This document shows, in pieces, positions 9,152 through 18,757 of a DNA stretch of 33,143 nt. The stretch comes from an uncultured Planctomycetaceae bacterium (GTDB lineage: Bacteria; Planctomycetota; Planctomycetia; Pirellulales; UBA1268): contig CAIKWU010000079.1 of assembly GCA_903831155.1 (NCBI GenBank), forward strand, positions 1-33,143, read 5' to 3'. Both the position numbers and the translations under genes were made by a program. The notes under the pieces were generated by a model. The model searched no databases. It was not told where the DNA came from and worked only from the letters and a program-made list of their open reading frames with translations. The first letter of the stretch is position 1; each line of letters starts with the position of its first letter.

Positions 9152-9652
9152 TCACTTCGGTGCCAGCGTGCAGACGAGACGACGGCCCATCTGCTGCGGC
9201 GGCGCCTCGACCTTGCTGATCGGCTCGAGCTGCGCGACGATCTGCTTCATCACCCGTTGGCCCTCGTCGATGTGGGCGAGCTCGCGTCCGCGGAAGACGA
9301 CCGAGACGATGACCTTGTCCTTGTGCTGGAGGAAGCCCTTCGCCTGGTTGACCTTCACCTCGATGTCGTGCTCGCCCGTCTTGGGCCGCAGGCGGATCTC
9401 CTTGATCTTCGCGTGGTGGACGTGGGACTTGTGATGCTTCTTCTTCTGCTGGTACTTGAACTTGCCGAAGTCCATGATTCGGCAGACGGGCGGCTTCTCG
9501 TTCGGTGCCACCTCGACCAGATCGAGGCCCGCCTCCCTCGCGAGGCTCATGGCCTCCTCGGTGGGGATGATGCCGAGTTGTCCGCCGTCGGCCGAGATCA
9601 CGCGGATCGGCGTGATCCGGATCTGCTCGTTGATACGATGCTGCTTCTCGAT
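9152..9652 (-). CDS. infC: Translation initiation factor IF-3, probable AUC start codon
   Basis: Reads [72 protein letters not shown]... The conserved [12 protein letters not shown] lies upstream of the first GTG (9601). ATC at 9652 with GGAG 9 nt upstream is the best start; alternative ATC at 9694; in-frame TGA at 9730. Confidence 0.9.
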   Translation of the reverse strand: MEKQHRINEQIRITPIRVISADGGQLGIIPTEEAMSLAREAGLDLVEVAPNEKPPVCRIMDFGKFKYQQKKKHHKSHVHHAKIKEIRLRPKTGEHDIEVKVNQAKGFLQHKDKVIVSVVFRGRELAHIDEGQRVMKQIVAQLEPISKVEAPPQQMGRRLVCTLAPK

Positions 9653-9822
9653 GGCTGACGACTCCGGCCGCGGTTGGGGACCACCGGCCGGGATGAAGTC
9701 GCGCTTCTCGCACCGCGGGCCGGCGGTTCACCTCTCGAAATGTCGTGCGGAACCGGCCGGACGAGCGGACTGGTCGGCGGTTCACGCAGTCCCTTGGAGT
9801 GTCGCCATCAATCCGGGCAGCG

Positions 9823-11418
9823 TCAAGGCATCAGGGAATCCTGCGGCAACCGGGCCTCGCGGTCGGGGTGACCCTCCGCCGGCCCCGCCGGGCCGCTCGC
9901 CGCGGCCCCGGGGAGGAAAATGCCGTCCACGAGGTTCCGGTCGGCGTCGCCGAACCGCTCCCTCATCGACGCCTCCAGCATGCACGTGACCGCCAGGCGA
10001 TGGCCCTGACCATCGGTCAGCACCGCATGGACCCAGCGAAAGGGAAGATCGCCGGCGCGGCCCGTGGCGATCACCCTGACGATCCGCACCCCGTCGGTCC
10101 TCGTCGCTTCGGACGAGTGCTCGACCGTCCCGAACTGCCCGGCCAGCGACCGCGCCAGATCCCGCTCCACGTCGGCGATCGTCGGCGGCACCGACGCCGG
10201 CGCCCTCGGCAGCGCGGTCACCGAACACTGCGCCACCAGCGCGCCGTGATCGACGAGCCTCATCACGAGTCCGTCGGCGCCATCCTCGATCGTTCTCCAC
10301 CCGCTGTCGTGGACGATCTCGAACCTCCCGATCGTGTCTCGGTGCCAGACGAGGCCGGGCCTGCCGGGTCCGCGGCGGCGGACCGTCGTGCCGGTGGTCG
10401 TCGAGTCAACCGCGGCGGCACGACCCTCGCCCGCCGACGAAGGCGTGCGGGCGAACGAGACCCGCGCCTCGACGTCGAATCCGGGAGCGACATGCCCGGC
10501 CTCGCGCCGCTCGCGGACGGTGACCGTCGCCGCCTCGGGCAGACGGTGCAGCGTGTACCGCCCATCCTCCGGACCGTCGGCCGCGAACGTGCATGAACCC
10601 TCCACGGTCACGTGCGTCGGCACGCCGTCCGCGGCCCCGTCCACGATCCCGGTGACCACCACCGTGGCCCGGCCTCCCCCGACACGCTCCAGCCTGGCCT
10701 CGAGCCCGCCCGACTCGACCGTGTCGATCGCGAGCAGGCCGGCGGCGACGTCGCCGGGCAGATCCCACGATTCGCCCTGCGCGACGGCATGGCCCGGCCG
10801 CACGGCGGCCGCGAGCAGCGGGTCGAACGGTGTTTCGAGGAGGTCGAGTTCTTCGCGGGAAAGAAATCCATCCACGAGATACGGCGACGGGGTCGTGCCC
10901 CGCACCACGACCCGCACCACGCGGGCGTCGGGAGCCAGCGTGATCCTTCGCGTGCCGCCGTCGATGCGGAGGTCGGCTGCCGCGTCGGTGTAGCAACGCT
11001 CGACGGAGCCGTCCTGATCCCCGGCGACTTCCGACTCCGTAAAGTCGAAGATCGCCTCGAGGGACGTGGGCAGGCGGAGCGGTGGCGCATCGCGTCCGGC
11101 CGGTGCGAAAATCTCACCGGCGAGGTCGACCTTCACCTGGAGGCGGTCGATCGTGCCACGGGGTTCCTCGGGTGCGGGAGAGGGAGGGGGGTCGGGCGCG
11201 GCAGCCACCGCCGGCTCGACGGAAGTGGCCGCGGAGGACGGCTCGTCGTCGGCGGCATCCTCGTCGGGATCCGTCGCCTCCTCGGGGGTCGGCACCTCGC
11301 CAGACGTCGCCGTCGCGGTTTCCGCGGGCTCCTCGGCCGTGGCCTCGTCGCCGCTCGCCCGCCCGGCCCCCAGGGCCAACACCACCAGAACGAACGCCCA
11401 TCGCTTCGACCAGATCAT
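9823..11418 (-). CDS. Hypothetical secreted protein with acidic/Ala-Glu-Pro-rich N-terminal region
   Basis: 531 aa; signal-like MIWSKRWAFVLVVLALGAGRASG, then a low-complexity acidic segment; no family recognised with confidence. Confidence 0.75.
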   Translation of the reverse strand: MIWSKRWAFVLVVLALGAGRASGDEATAEEPAETATATSGEVPTPEEATDPDEDAADDEPSSAATSVEPAVAAAPDPPPSPAPEEPRGTIDRLQVKVDLAGEIFAPAGRDAPPLRLPTSLEAIFDFTESEVAGDQDGSVERCYTDAAADLRIDGGTRRITLAPDARVVRVVVRGTTPSPYLVDGFLSREELDLLETPFDPLLAAAVRPGHAVAQGESWDLPGDVAAGLLAIDTVESGGLEARLERVGGGRATVVVTGIVDGAADGVPTHVTVEGSCTFAADGPEDGRYTLHRLPEAATVTVRERREAGHVAPGFDVEARVSFARTPSSAGEGRAAAVDSTTTGTTVRRRGPGRPGLVWHRDTIGRFEIVHDSGWRTIEDGADGLVMRLVDHGALVAQCSVTALPRAPASVPPTIADVERDLARSLAGQFGTVEHSSEATRTDGVRIVRVIATGRAGDLPFRWVHAVLTDGQGHRLAVTCMLEASMRERFGDADRNLVDGIFLPGAAASGPAGPAEGHPDREARLPQDSLMP

Positions 11419-11960
11419 CGGCTCCCCCCTCGGCGGACACCCCGGCTCTCGACTTGCTGCCTTCTATTGGTCGGCCGCCGCGTCTTTCGATCCGATGGCC
11501 GCCGCCGCGGCCGGACCGCGTTGCCGCACCCTGCCCAGACGCCCGGCCCCGCCCCGCCGGCGGGGCGAAATACCACGTGTCCACCCTCTCAGAACACTCG
11601 TTTTTCCGTGCGTTTCCGACAATAACCCGCCCTGAGTGAGAACGCCGTGGCCCGGGACGGCAGTGCCAAGTGCTAGCGCCGCAATGGTTTAGGGCCCGAG
11701 GGCCAGCGGCCGGATGGGCGGGGCAATTGAAAACCGCTCAAGGAAACCAGGGTGTCCATGAACCGATCCGCGGCACCAGGCGTATAACTTTCACGTCCGC
11801 GGGATGGCGTGGATGGGGCCAGGAGGGCCCCGGACGCATGGGACGTGCGTGAGTCGAGTGAACGGTCTGGATACGGGGGCGAAGACGTCCGGGCGTGGCA
11901 AACGTCCTGATCGCCTTCCCCCCGGCGACTGCTGGCACGGCTGCCGGCCGGAGGTGAATC

Positions 11961-13463
11961 ATGCGTTCCAGTGCTTCTGGTGACGAGTTCGTTCGGCTGT
12001 TCTCGGATGGCGGATCGGCGGTCGAACCGCATGAGTCCGTCCGCGGCAACGCTCCGTCGGTCATCGACGCCGAGGCCGCGCCCGGCGAGGAGGTGCTCTC
12101 GATCGAGGACCTCGCCCGGCGATTCAACGTCTCCACGAAGACGATCTCGCGGTGGCGGGATCACGGGCTCGTCGCCCGCCGCTACATGGTCGACGGCCGC
12201 CGGCGCGTCGGCTTTCTCGCCAGCACGGTCGAACGGTTCATCCACGACAACCCGACGCGGATCGAGCGGGGCAGCCGGTTCAGCCAGCTCTCCGACGATG
12301 AGCACGAGAAGATCGTCTCGTGGGCCCGACGGCTCGCCGTCGCGGGAGCCTGCCCGGCCGACGTCCACCGCCGCATTGCGGCCCGCCTCGGCAGGAGCGT
12401 GGAGACGGTCCGGTACACCCTCAAGCGTCACGATCAGGAGCACCCCGATGGAGCGGTGTTTCCCACGGCCGACGGCCATCTGCGGCCGGAGAGCCGTGCC
12501 CGGATCTACCAGCATCACCTGACGGGCGAGCCGGTGGAGTCGATCGCCCGGCGGTACCACCGTTCCAAAGCCAGCATCTACCGCGTGATCCTCTCCGAGC
12601 GGGCGGCGCACGTCATGCAGCTGCCGCTCGACTTCATGCCCAACGCGCTGTTCTCGCGGAAGAGCGCCGAGAAGGTGGTCAATCAGCCCTATCCGGGCCC
12701 GATCGATGCCAAGCGGGTGCGGCGGCCGAGCGGGCTGCCCGCCTACCTGGCGAGCCTCTACGAGGTGCCGCTCCTGACCCGCGAGCAGGAGGTCTGGCTG
12801 TTCCGGAAGTTCAACTATCTCAAGTACAAGGCCGCGACGCTCCGCGAGCAGCTCGACGTCGATCGCCCGAACGCCCGGCTGATGGATCAGATCGAGCGGC
12901 TCCACGACGAGGCCGTCGAGATCAAGAACCGCATCGTCCGGGCGAACCTCAGGCTCGTGGTGTCGATCGCGAAGCGGCGGGTCACGCCGGGTGACGGCTT
13001 CTTCGACCTCGTCAGCGACGGCAACATGTCGCTGATCCGGGCCGCCGAGAAGTTCGACTACGCCCGCGGCAACAAGTTCAGCACCTACGCCTCATGGGCG
13101 ATCATGAAGAACTACGCCCGCACGATCCCCGACGAGCACAAGCGTCGTGACCGCTTCCGCGCGGCCGACATGGAGCTGCTCAACTCCGCGGCCGACCGCC
13201 GCGAGGATGAGTCCCAGCAGCGGATCGCGGCAAGCGATCGGCTGGCCCAGGTGAGCAGGTTCCTCGACCGGCTCGACTCCCGCGAGCAGACGATCGTCAT
13301 CCGGCGTTACGGCCTCGACCACCGCCATGAGCCGCAGACACTCAAGGAGGTCGGCTCGGCCCTCGGCGTGACCAAGGAGCGCGTCCGGCAGATCGAGGCC
13401 AAGGCCCTCGAAAAGCTCCGCGAAGCCGCGGCCGCGGAGGCAATGCTGCCCGAACTCGAGTGA
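11961..13463 (+). CDS. RNA polymerase sigma-70 family factor with an extended multi-HTH N-terminal region
   Basis: Region 2-like NLRLVVSIAKRRV..FFDLVSDGNMSLIRAAEKFDYARGNKFSTYASWAIMKNYARTI; region 4-like LDSREQTIVIRRYGLDHRHEPQTLKEVGSALGVTKERVRQIEAKALEKLREA; N-terminal SIEDLARRFNVSTKTISRWRDHGLVARRYMVDGRRRVGF. Strong SD GGAGGTGA upstream of ATG 11961. Confidence 0.92.
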   Translation: MRSSASGDEFVRLFSDGGSAVEPHESVRGNAPSVIDAEAAPGEEVLSIEDLARRFNVSTKTISRWRDHGLVARRYMVDGRRRVGFLASTVERFIHDNPTRIERGSRFSQLSDDEHEKIVSWARRLAVAGACPADVHRRIAARLGRSVETVRYTLKRHDQEHPDGAVFPTADGHLRPESRARIYQHHLTGEPVESIARRYHRSKASIYRVILSERAAHVMQLPLDFMPNALFSRKSAEKVVNQPYPGPIDAKRVRRPSGLPAYLASLYEVPLLTREQEVWLFRKFNYLKYKAATLREQLDVDRPNARLMDQIERLHDEAVEIKNRIVRANLRLVVSIAKRRVTPGDGFFDLVSDGNMSLIRAAEKFDYARGNKFSTYASWAIMKNYARTIPDEHKRRDRFRAADMELLNSAADRREDESQQRIAASDRLAQVSRFLDRLDSREQTIVIRRYGLDHRHEPQTLKEVGSALGVTKERVRQIEAKALEKLREAAAAEAMLPELE

Positions 13464-13515
13464 CGCAGCCGGGGCTTCGTGGCAGCGGTTCCGGGCCGGG
13501 GGTATCCTTGGCGGA

Positions 13516-15780
13516 ATGAAGCAGATTCCGACCACCTCCGGCCTCGCGGCGGGCCGGGCCGTTCTCGTCGCCGCACTCGCGGTCATGGCGTCGTCGGTTC
13601 CCAGCAGGGCTGCGGCGGAGGAGTTCGACGGCTGGCAGGGGATGCGGGTGATTCCGCTCGATGGCCGGGCCGAGCGGCTGATCGTCGCCGACCTCGGTGG
13701 TGACGGCCGCGACGACGTGGTCGTGGTCAACCCTCGCCAGGCCCGCCTCGACATCTATCGCTGGCTGCCACCGGGCGACCGGACCCGCGAGGATGCCGGC
13801 GATCCCGATCGCCCCAACGAGCTGCCACTGGCGGCTGACTGGTCGCACGGAGAAGTTTCGATCGACGAGATGCCGGTCGATGCGGTGGCCCACGACGTCG
13901 ATGCCGACGGCCGGCCCGAACTGCTCGTGCTCACGACGCCCTCCAACCGGATCTCGATTTACTCGCAGGCTGCCGACAAGGCGGTCGATGCCAAGTCGGC
14001 CTGGAAGAAGACCGGCGAGTGGGACCTGCTGGCCGGAACGCCGACGGGCAAGTCAGGATGCCTGCTCGTCCGCGACCTCTCCAACGGCCGCCACGAAATG
14101 CTCGTGAGCTGCGAGCAGGGCATCCAGCAGCTGCCGCTCGTGCGAGGCAGCCGGGCGGTCTGGCTGGCTCCGCGGGAGAGCCGGGGGCGGATCGACTGGC
14201 ACCTTGCCGACCTCGATGGCGACGGCGACAGGGATCTCGTGGAATGGTCGAGCGTGGCGCGTCAGGTGGTCCGCTGGTATCCATGCGGCGGCGACGGCAT
14301 GCTCCTGCCCGGGCAGACGATCCACGACCAGCCAATCGAGGGCCTGCAGGTGGGAACGACGCCGGCCTCCGCCGCCGACGTCTACCTGCTCGGCGGTTCC
14401 GACAAGGGGGTGCTGCGCCGGTACCAGCTCGCCGAGGGCGAGGCGACCGACGTGGGACATCAGGCCGCCCTGCCGCTCGCCGGCGCCGCCCGCCGCGGCT
14501 GGTGCGGCATGCTCGTCGGCGAAGCCGGCAAGGCCACGCCGGCGATCGTGGCGGTCGATTCGGCCCAGCCACGGCTGCGAATGCACCGGCTCGGTCCGGC
14601 GGCGGGCTGGCTCGCCGAGGAGTCGTTCCCGTCGATCGGCGGCGTCAAGGCGCTCGCCGCGCCGGCTGGCGCGGCTGGCACGCTGCTCATGTGGGCGAAG
14701 GATGCGGCCGACCTTCACCGCTGCCGCTGGGAGAACGGCCGGCTCACGTATCCGCAGCCCTGGGAACGCGAGGGCAAGGACCGCAAGATCGTGGCCCTCG
14801 ACTCGGTGGGATCGACGGTCTGGTGGGCCCAGCGGGTCGGCTCCGACCTCGACCTCTTCGTGTGGCCTGCCGACAAGAGCGAGCCAGTCGTCACCCGCTA
14901 CGAGGGACTGGGGCCGAAGGTGGAGCAGGTGGTCTGGCTCGGGGGTGACACGCTTCTCGTCCAGGACGCCTATGCCACGGCGGCGAAACTCGTGACACTC
15001 GCCGACGGCAAGCCGGACGTGAAGACTCCGGCCCTGCTCGCCAAGGCCGACCTCTCGGAATACGCCGCGCTCGAAGTCGACGGGAAGCTGCGAAAGTCCC
15101 GCCTCACCGACGGCGTGCTGCAGTGGCTCGGCGACGATCTCCACCCCGTCGATCAGGTGATGCTCGCCGAGGGCCAGAAGATCGCCAGCTACCTGCCGCT
15201 CGCGTCGTCCGCGGGCACGCCGGCCGAGGCCTGGGCGCTGGAGCAGGGAGGCGGCTTTCTCCATCGCCTGCGGGCCGACGAGGCGGGCGTGATGCGGGTG
15301 GTGGCGGCCGTGAAGCCGCCGGCCGGCACCGGCCTGCGGTGGGATCCCGTGCTCGGCATGATGCTCGTCGATCAGGAGCGGGTCGTGCGGCTCTCGCGGG
15401 GCCGCCCCTGGGAGCTGAAACTGCTCGAGAGCATCGACGGCCGCGTGGGCCGGAGGAGCGGCGTCAGCGAGTCGACGATCCACCGCATCCTCGTGACCGA
15501 TCTCGACGGCGACGGCAGCGACGACGTGGCCCTCTGCGACGACCGCAAGCACCAGCTCACGGCCCTGCTGCGGCGTCCCGACGGCCTGCAGCGGTCGGTC
15601 ACGTGGAAGGTGTTCGAAGATCGGAAGTATCCCTACGACGGCGGAGAGTCGAAGGACATGGTGCCGGAACCCAGGCGGATCGCCGGACTCGATGCCGACG
15701 GCGACGGCGGTCGCGACCTTGCCATGGTCAGCCAGGATCGGCTGGTCGTGTACCTCTCCCACGACGACGAGGCCGAATGA
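13516..15780 (+). CDS. FG-GAP/VCBS repeat-containing secreted protein
   Basis: 754 aa; signal-like N-terminus; repeated Asp-rich blade motifs LGGDGRDDVVVV, DVDADGRPELLVL, DLDGDGDRDLVEW, DLDGDGSDDVALC, DADGDGGRDLAMV. Confidence 0.85.
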   Translation: MKQIPTTSGLAAGRAVLVAALAVMASSVPSRAAAEEFDGWQGMRVIPLDGRAERLIVADLGGDGRDDVVVVNPRQARLDIYRWLPPGDRTREDAGDPDRPNELPLAADWSHGEVSIDEMPVDAVAHDVDADGRPELLVLTTPSNRISIYSQAADKAVDAKSAWKKTGEWDLLAGTPTGKSGCLLVRDLSNGRHEMLVSCEQGIQQLPLVRGSRAVWLAPRESRGRIDWHLADLDGDGDRDLVEWSSVARQVVRWYPCGGDGMLLPGQTIHDQPIEGLQVGTTPASAADVYLLGGSDKGVLRRYQLAEGEATDVGHQAALPLAGAARRGWCGMLVGEAGKATPAIVAVDSAQPRLRMHRLGPAAGWLAEESFPSIGGVKALAAPAGAAGTLLMWAKDAADLHRCRWENGRLTYPQPWEREGKDRKIVALDSVGSTVWWAQRVGSDLDLFVWPADKSEPVVTRYEGLGPKVEQVVWLGGDTLLVQDAYATAAKLVTLADGKPDVKTPALLAKADLSEYAALEVDGKLRKSRLTDGVLQWLGDDLHPVDQVMLAEGQKIASYLPLASSAGTPAEAWALEQGGGFLHRLRADEAGVMRVVAAVKPPAGTGLRWDPVLGMMLVDQERVVRLSRGRPWELKLLESIDGRVGRRSGVSESTIHRILVTDLDGDGSDDVALCDDRKHQLTALLRRPDGLQRSVTWKVFEDRKYPYDGGESKDMVPEPRRIAGLDADGDGGRDLAMVSQDRLVVYLSHDDEAE

Positions 15781-16736
15781 TGAAGAACGTGTGGTGTCTC
15801 TGCCTGGTGGCCGCCTGCGGGCTCGATACCCGAGCCGCCGACATGGTGACCGTGACCCTCGTGGGAGGCAGCCGAGTGACCGCCCCGCTCCTGCGGCGCA
15901 ACGACGACGGCGTCGTGCTCGACCTCGGCCACGACGTCCTGCAGATCCCCGCGAAGCGGCTGCTCGACGTCCGCTCCGAGGCACCGGAGGCTGAGGCCGG
16001 CGGCGAGCAGCAGCACGACATCTTCCGCACGGGCAGGCTCGAGGCCCGCGACGTGCCCGAACTCGTCAAGCAGTTCGGCGAGGCGGTGGTGATGGTGCGG
16101 AATCCGGGGGGCCTCGGCACCGGCTTCCTGATCAGCCGGGACGGCCACCTCGTGACCAACTACCACGTCGTCGAGAACAACACGCGGCTCCAGGTCACGC
16201 TCTTCCGCAAGACCGAGAAGGGATTCGAGAAGAACGAGTTCCGCAAGGTGAGGATCGTCGCGCTCCAGCCGCTCCGCGACCTGGCGGTCCTGCAGCTCGA
16301 TCCCGAGGAGACGAAGGGCAGGCTTCCGGAGCCCGTGGTGATCAACGACCGCGACGACCTGCGGGTGGGCGACCTCGTGTTCGCGATCGGCAATCCGGCG
16401 GGCCTGGAGCGGAGCGTGACCCAGGGAATCGTCAGCAGCACGACGCGGACGATCGACCAGATGCGGCTCATCCAGACCGACGCGGCGATCAACCCCGGCA
16501 ACAGCGGCGGGCCGATCTTCAATGCCCGCGGCGAGGTGGTGGCGGTCGCCTGCGCCGGCGCCGCGGTGTTCGAGGGCCTGGCCTTCGGCATCCCCGCCAA
16601 CGAGCTGATCGATTTTCTCGTCCATCGCGACACGTATCCGTACGATGAGTCGCAGCCCCAGAACGGCGTCACCTACCTGCCGCCCCCCTTCCAGCCGGCA
16701 CCCCCGTTCGAAGGCGCCAGAGCGGTCGCGCCATAG
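15777..16736 (+). CDS. Trypsin-like serine protease (S1C/HtrA-like), no obvious PDZ domain
   Basis: Signal-like MMKNVWCLCLVAACGLDTRA; catalytic motifs VTNYHVVE (His), LRDLAVLQL (Asp), TDAAINPGNSGGPIFN (Ser). ATG overlaps the upstream stop (ATGA). Confidence 0.9.
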   Translation: MMKNVWCLCLVAACGLDTRAADMVTVTLVGGSRVTAPLLRRNDDGVVLDLGHDVLQIPAKRLLDVRSEAPEAEAGGEQQHDIFRTGRLEARDVPELVKQFGEAVVMVRNPGGLGTGFLISRDGHLVTNYHVVENNTRLQVTLFRKTEKGFEKNEFRKVRIVALQPLRDLAVLQLDPEETKGRLPEPVVINDRDDLRVGDLVFAIGNPAGLERSVTQGIVSSTTRTIDQMRLIQTDAAINPGNSGGPIFNARGEVVAVACAGAAVFEGLAFGIPANELIDFLVHRDTYPYDESQPQNGVTYLPPPFQPAPPFEGARAVAP

Positions 16737-16779
16737 TCCGCGGGGCGGTCGGCTTTCTCCTCGCGCGAAAGGATTCGTC

Positions 16780-18750
16780 ATGCGGCAGCACCGCTCCGGG
16801 CCCGTCGTCACCGTCGTCCTCCTGCTCGCGGCCACCACGGGCTTCGCTGCCGACCTCCGGCCAAGCTGGGAGTGCCTCCCGGAGGACACCGGCATCATGG
16901 TGCGGATGCCGCAGCCGGCCGCGTTTCTCGAGGCCATTCGCACGCGGACCCGGTTCGGGGCCGTCGCGCTCTCGGAGCAGCGGCTCCAGGGCCTCTGGAA
17001 TCTCGCCCTCGACACCGTGCGCCGCGATGGTGGCGGGCAGGACCCCGACGAACTCGAGGAGACGCTCGCCCGCTACGACCTGCGGAAGGAGGACCTCCCC
17101 GCGGCGCTCGGCGGCGACACGGGGGCCGGCTTCGTGTTCCGCAGCCGCGAGGCGGGTCGGCCGCCGCTCGTGACCATGCTGGTGTGGCTCGAGCCCGGCG
17201 AGGATGTGGCCACGCGGATGGTGGCCGCCGCGCAGAAGAAGCTCGAGGAGGACATCGCCGCGGACGAGACCGGGACCACGCGGCGGATCGACGTCGAGAT
17301 GGCCGGCCACGAGGTGCTCTGGATGGTGGAGCCCGTGATGGGCATCGACCCGGAGTCGCTCGCGCTCGACGACCTCGGCGTCGACGCGGACGACGAGGAT
17401 GCCGTCGAGAAACGACTCGCCGAACTCCAGGAAAGGATCCGCAACGCCAGGCCCATCAAGACGGGCGTGACCCACGCCTTCCTCGGGCGGCTGGGGGGAC
17501 GCCTGCTCGTCGGCCAGACGCTGCCATCCGCTCCCGCCGCGCCGGCCGGAGGGGACGCCGCCGACCCGGACGGGGGCGAGGAGATGGCCAAGGAGATCTT
17601 CGAGCGGTTTCTCGCCGCGCACGCCGGCGAGGAGCGGGCGACCCTGGCCGACGCGGCCGAGACCCCCGGGATGGCGGCGTCCCTGCCCGGGGGCCTGCCG
17701 CTCCTCGACGTGATCGTCGATCCCCGCGTGCTGGTCCGCACCTACGGCGACGAGGGCACTCGTGAGCGGATGGATCGAATCGGCCTGGGCGCCCTCGGGC
17801 CGATCGCCTGGCGGCAGGCGCTCGACGGCAGCCTGTTCCGGGGCGGCGCGTTCGTGACGCTGCCGCAGCCGCGGCAGGGGCTGACGAGGATCCTCGATCA
17901 GGACTGCGACCCGTGCGAGGTGCCGCCGTTCGTGACCCGCGACGCGATCGACTGCACGCAGATTTCGCTCGATCTCGGCAAGGCGTACGAAACGGTGAAG
18001 GAGTTTGCCGTGGCCGAGGGGGGCGAGGAGGCCGGCAACCTGTTCGTGGCCGTCGAGAATCAGGCCCAGGGCTGGCTCGGCGTCGAGATCCCGAAGCTGC
18101 TCTCGTCGCTGGGCACCCACCACTGGATCGTCAGCTACCCGCCGCGGGTGGCGGAGGCCTTCGCCGAGGCTCGCAAGGCCCGTGACGGCGTGGAGCAGGC
18201 TCGCCAGGTCGCGGATCGCGTGGCCATGGTCTGGCGGATCGCCGACGAGGGGCCCTTCGCCAGGATCCTCCAGCGGCTCGGCGGTGCGGTTGGGGGCGAG
18301 TTGCAGGAGGAGCAGGGATTCCGGGGCGTACGGATTCCCAACGGACCGGCCATCTACGTGGGCCGCGATCACCTCGTGGTCGCGATCGGCTCCGACTCCC
18401 TGGAAAAGACTCTCGCCGCCATCCGCAACCCGCCGGCGGGCGAGTCGTCGCTCCGCGAGAGCGACGTGCCCCGCCGGGCCGCCGAGATCCTGCCGCTCGA
18501 TCCGGCACGCATGTTCGGCATCAGCGACAGTTCGCAGGCTGGGGGCACGCTCGGCGTGCTCCGCGACATGGTCCGTGCGCTCGTGCCGGAGGATGTCGAG
18601 GAGCCCTACCGCGAGCTGCTCGTCGGGGCGCAGAAGCTCCTGCCGACCGACGCGGAGATGGAGGGCATGTTCGGCGTGGGCGCGACCACGTTCCGCGCCA
18701 CGGAGGACGGCGTCTCGCTGCAGACCGCCTGGGAGATGCCGGCGCCGTAG
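16780..18750 (+). CDS. Hypothetical secreted protein, DUF3352-like in appearance
   Basis: 656 aa from ATG 16780; signal-like MRQHRSGPVVTVVLLLAATTGFAA then LRPSWECLPEDTGIMVRMPQPAAFLEAIR. The ORF-track start at 16645 overlaps the protease gene and is unlikely. Confidence 0.75.
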   Translation: MRQHRSGPVVTVVLLLAATTGFAADLRPSWECLPEDTGIMVRMPQPAAFLEAIRTRTRFGAVALSEQRLQGLWNLALDTVRRDGGGQDPDELEETLARYDLRKEDLPAALGGDTGAGFVFRSREAGRPPLVTMLVWLEPGEDVATRMVAAAQKKLEEDIAADETGTTRRIDVEMAGHEVLWMVEPVMGIDPESLALDDLGVDADDEDAVEKRLAELQERIRNARPIKTGVTHAFLGRLGGRLLVGQTLPSAPAAPAGGDAADPDGGEEMAKEIFERFLAAHAGEERATLADAAETPGMAASLPGGLPLLDVIVDPRVLVRTYGDEGTRERMDRIGLGALGPIAWRQALDGSLFRGGAFVTLPQPRQGLTRILDQDCDPCEVPPFVTRDAIDCTQISLDLGKAYETVKEFAVAEGGEEAGNLFVAVENQAQGWLGVEIPKLLSSLGTHHWIVSYPPRVAEAFAEARKARDGVEQARQVADRVAMVWRIADEGPFARILQRLGGAVGGELQEEQGFRGVRIPNGPAIYVGRDHLVVAIGSDSLEKTLAAIRNPPAGESSLRESDVPRRAAEILPLDPARMFGISDSSQAGGTLGVLRDMVRALVPEDVEEPYRELLVGAQKLLPTDAEMEGMFGVGATTFRATEDGVSLQTAWEMPAP

Positions 18751-18757
18751 CCGCTGG

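Noticed and set aside
9152-9601. infC starting at GTG 9601 as listed in the ORF track
   Set aside because: It would delete the conserved [11 protein letters not shown] segment, which is encoded in frame just upstream.
8886-9785. 299-aa minus ORF containing rpmI
   Set aside because: Only the C-terminal 67 aa are L35; the upstream part is an out-of-frame shadow of infC.
11727-11788. TTGAAA (11727) and TATAAC (11783) as a sigma-70 promoter pair
   Set aside because: Spacing of 50 bp is far from 16-18 bp; at most the TATAAC box could act alone.
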